Position numbers and translations under genes: made by a program. A stretch of 5,341 bases of DNA from an uncultured Hyphomicrobiales bacterium (GTDB lineage: Bacteria; Pseudomonadota; Alphaproteobacteria; Rhizobiales; Beijerinckiaceae), in assembly GCA_903916165.1 (NCBI GenBank), contig CAIWVR010000317.1, positions 1 to 5,341 on the forward strand, given 5' to 3'. The notes below the pieces were generated by a model. It searched no databases. It was not told where the DNA came from and saw only the letters and a program-made list of their open reading frames with translations. Shown piece by piece: positions 5,046-5,341 of the stretch; the first letter of the stretch is position 1; every line of letters begins with the position of its first letter.

Positions 5046-5341
5046 TCAGCATGTCTTGCCAGAGCGTCGTTTTTCGTGATGAGGAAGATTTGGAAATCCG
5101 AAACATATGATCGAGGCGCGGAGTTTTTGCGAAGTTGCGGGAGGATCGTCGTCCTCTAAAGCGCGCAAGTGACCTCTGGGGGAAGGATGTTGTGTCTGAC
5201 TGAGCCTTGCGTGGACGTGCGATTTTCCTTCTGACACGTTCTGACGCCTATTCACGTCCGTCCTCTCCATCGCGGGGTGAATGTCAAACGATCCAGTCAA
5301 CTCGGCCAAGCTATTCTGATCCTTGATGGCAGCGAAGACCA
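5046..5341 (-). pseudogene. Remnant of an IS3-family transposase OrfA (partial, runs off the window)
   Basis: A - strand frame open to the right edge begins VFAAIKDQNSLAELTGSFDI followed by HPAM. This matches the helix-turn-helix region of IS3-family OrfA proteins, whose usual form is KVALAAIKGDKTLAELAxxFDVHPNQI followed by a Trp-Lys motif and LLEGA. The resemblance fades after HPAM: a stretch NRRQNVSEGK only loosely recalls the WKxQLLEG block. The rest, down to the stop at 5046-5048, has no transposase character. No OrfB or DDE domain follows in the window, so the element is broken here. OrfA normally binds the IS ends; this piece is probably inactive. The convincing part is roughly 5260-5341. 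Confidence 0.55.
5213..5259. repeat. Inverted repeat in the IS-remnant region
   Basis: GGACGTG (5213-5219) and CACGTCC (5253-5259) are perfect inverted copies 33 bases apart. TTCTGAC occurs twice between them, ten bases apart (5229-5235 and 5239-5245). They could be a decayed element end or chance; no terminal repeat or target duplication can be shown. Confidence 0.25.

Noticed and set aside
5141..5156. GAGGA-TCGTCG-TCCTC hairpin as a terminator
   Set aside because: The stem has only five pairs and no T-run follows on either strand.
1..5341. CRISPR array, tRNA or rRNA
   Set aside because: No regularly spaced repeats, cloverleaf-like segments or ribosomal RNA motifs were seen on either strand.

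Overview
The window looks like an accessory catabolic/transport segment from a Gram-negative proteobacterium, most likely an alphaproteobacterium (Rhizobiales-like). The base composition is moderate (a little over half G+C by eye). The gene families are those common in soil and plant-associated alpha- and betaproteobacteria: a TctC-type solute receptor, a 4,5-dihydroxyphthalate decarboxylase-family protein and an RraA/HMG-aldolase-like protein. The genus cannot be fixed from the sequence alone.

Layout. Positions 3-71 may hold the last codons of an upstream + strand gene. Next on the + strand come a 4,5-dihydroxyphthalate decarboxylase (Pht5)-family protein (113-1093), a 430-base intergenic stretch with a candidate terminator, two strong hairpins and a promoter overlapping a palindrome, and a TctC-family periplasmic solute receptor (1524-2564). 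Convergent to these, only five bases away, lies an alpha/beta hydrolase on the - strand (2570-3766, or to 3814 with a less likely start). Upstream of the hydrolase is a stretch with several inverted repeats and an unrecognised 57-codon - strand ORF (3948-4121). Then comes an RraA-like (HMG/CHA aldolase-like) protein on the - strand (4191-4958). At the right edge a - strand frame open to the window end carries a degraded piece of an IS3-type transposase OrfA, which marks the region as accessory.

How the genes may work together (inference). A periplasmic receptor for a carboxylate, a decarboxylase-family enzyme for an aromatic dicarboxylate, an esterase-like hydrolase and an RraA/aldolase-like enzyme would fit uptake and breakdown of an aromatic or related carboxylic acid. 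No pathway is complete here: the TctA/TctB membrane subunits, ring-cleavage dioxygenases and a regulator gene are all absent. The + and - blocks may also be unrelated units. I found no clear evidence of a wholly new system. The most open questions are the structured stretch at about 3900-4190, the Arg-to-Thr change in the RraA-like signature, and the operator-like palindromes in front of the TctC and hydrolase genes.
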